Below are positions 63,485 through 64,000 of a stretch of DNA of 64,000 bases, one piece after another. The notes under the pieces were generated by a model. The model did no database searches and was not told the origin of the DNA. It saw only the letters and a list, made by a program, of their open reading frames with translations. Source of the stretch: Virgibacillus subterraneus (GTDB lineage: Bacteria; Bacillota; Bacilli; Bacillales; Amphibacillaceae); NCBI RefSeq assembly GCF_900110695.1, contig NZ_FOEH01000007.1, forward strand, positions 97,209 to 161,208, written 5' to 3'. The stretch's first letter is position 1. Each line of letters begins with the position of its first letter. The position numbers and the translations under genes are program-made.

Positions 63485-63491
63485 ATATTAG

Positions 63492-63566
63492 TGGTGACCC
63501 GTACGGGACTCGAACCCGTGTTACCGCCGTGAAAGGGCGGTGTCTTAACCGCTTGACCAACGGGCC
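63492..63566 (-). tRNA. tRNA-Glu (TTC)
   Basis: Acceptor GGCCCGT with ACGGGTC (one G-T pair); anticodon TTC in CTTTCAC; CCA is encoded. Confidence 0.95.
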
Positions 63567-63577
63567 AAAAATATAAA

Positions 63578-63669
63578 TGGCGGAGAGCGAGGGATTCGAA
63601 CCCTCGAGGCCGCGATAACGGCCTACACGATTTCCAATCGTGCTCCTTCGGCCACTCGGACAGCTCTCC
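63578..63669 (-). tRNA. tRNA-Ser (GGA)
   Basis: Acceptor GGAGAGC/GCTCTCC, long variable arm, anticodon GGA in TTGGAAA; CCA is encoded. Confidence 0.95.
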
Positions 63670-63670
63670 A

Positions 63671-63745
63671 TGGCTCCACAGGTAGGAATCGAACCTACGA
63701 CCGATCGGTTAACAGCCGATTGCTCTACCGCTGAGCTACTGTGGA
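63671..63745 (-). tRNA. tRNA-Asn (GTT)
   Basis: Acceptor TCCACAG/CTGTGGA with G73; anticodon GTT in CTGTTAA; CCA is encoded. First tRNA after 5S rRNA. Confidence 0.95.
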
Positions 63746-63883
63746 ATAATCCAAATACAGGATATCGATGCTCAGACAATGTTTGTCATATTGCATGCTT
63801 ATCCGGAGTAGCCTCACTCCTTAAATGACCCATCTTTAAGTTTTTAAAAGATGTTTTGGCCAAATTGCTATGGAATGGGATTT

Positions 63884-64000
63884 GCCTGGCGGCGTCCTAC
63901 TCTTGCAGGGGCAAAGCCCCAACTACCATCGGCGCTGGAGAGCTTAACTACTGTGTTCGGCATGGAAACAGGTGTGTCCTCTCCGCTAATGCTACCAGAC
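63884..64000 (-). rRNA. rrf: 5S ribosomal RNA
   Basis: The minus strand reads from the window edge GTCTGGTAGC, CACCTGTTTCCATGCCGAAC, AGTTAAGCTCTCCAGCGCCG, GATGGTAGTTGGGG and GAGAGTAGGAC-type end (GCAAGAGTAGGACGCCGCC). The 5' end pairs with the 3' end GCCGCCAGGC, so the gene is complete or nearly so. The 23S and 16S genes should lie beyond the window. Confidence 0.95.

Overview
The window reads as chromosomal DNA of a low-GC, spore-forming, salt-adapted member of the Bacillaceae (Oceanobacillus/Virgibacillus-like). Evidence: AGGAGG-type ribosome binding sites with frequent TTG/GTG starts, a small acid-soluble spore protein P gene, FosB (a bacillithiol enzyme), glycine betaine synthesis from choline (gbsR/gbsA/gbsB plus a betaine-binding lipoprotein), MscL, and a T-box and a TPP riboswitch of Gram-positive type. 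The genus is inference.

Layout. 0-23 kb is an accessory stretch of short, mostly minus-strand genes (GNAT acetyltransferases, NUDIX and alpha/beta hydrolases, VOC proteins, small membrane proteins, FosB, an aminoglycoside-phosphotransferase-like kinase, two MFS exporters). It is crossed by intergenic repeats and several broken genes. 23-28 kb holds an ABC exporter and a NERD-domain protein. 28-34 kb is sporulation and osmoprotection (sspP, opuAC-like, gbsRAB). 34-36 kb has a second NERD gene and ypsA. 36-40 kb is a TPP-riboswitch operon for uptake of a thiamine precursor (ThiY, thiamine-binding protein, ThiX, ThiZ) ending in a TatD-like hydrolase. 40.8-46 kb is an RpiR-controlled operon (M20 hydrolase, GNAT, NSAR-type enolase-superfamily racemase, YkvI-like permease) that fits amino acid deracemisation through N-succinyl intermediates. 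46-54 kb has ppaC, a DadA-like oxidase, a UspA/SulP pair and a cation exporter. 54-61 kb has a PAS-GGDEF diguanylate cyclase, a likely sulfolipid pair (SQD1-like synthase and SqdX-like glycosyltransferase) with GtrA, and a DUF4317 protein. 61-62 kb is a GPx/OhrR peroxide operon. 62.4-64 kb is the distal end of an rRNA operon on the minus strand: 5S rRNA followed by 14 tRNA genes in an order close to B. subtilis trnD.

The most unusual content is repetitive. (1) A ~90-nt element with two hairpins occurs in eight places. Three copies sit inside small protein genes whose two halves are still readable on either side; the other well-placed copies follow terminator T-tracts. Features resemble a non-autonomous IS200/IS605-type (single-strand, T-tract-targeted) element. 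(2) Two NERD-domain genes are each bracketed, upstream and downstream, by their own 21-nt-period degenerate repeat arrays in the same orientation. A third array of 18 units with a 20-nt period stands alone at 46.0-46.4 kb. (3) Longer dispersed repeats include one that separates a T-box leader from the MFS gene it would control.

Limits: all assignments come from reading sequence and from memory of protein families. No database search or folding program was run. Several genes are broken by single-base indels at or near short homopolymers, so assembly error cannot be excluded.
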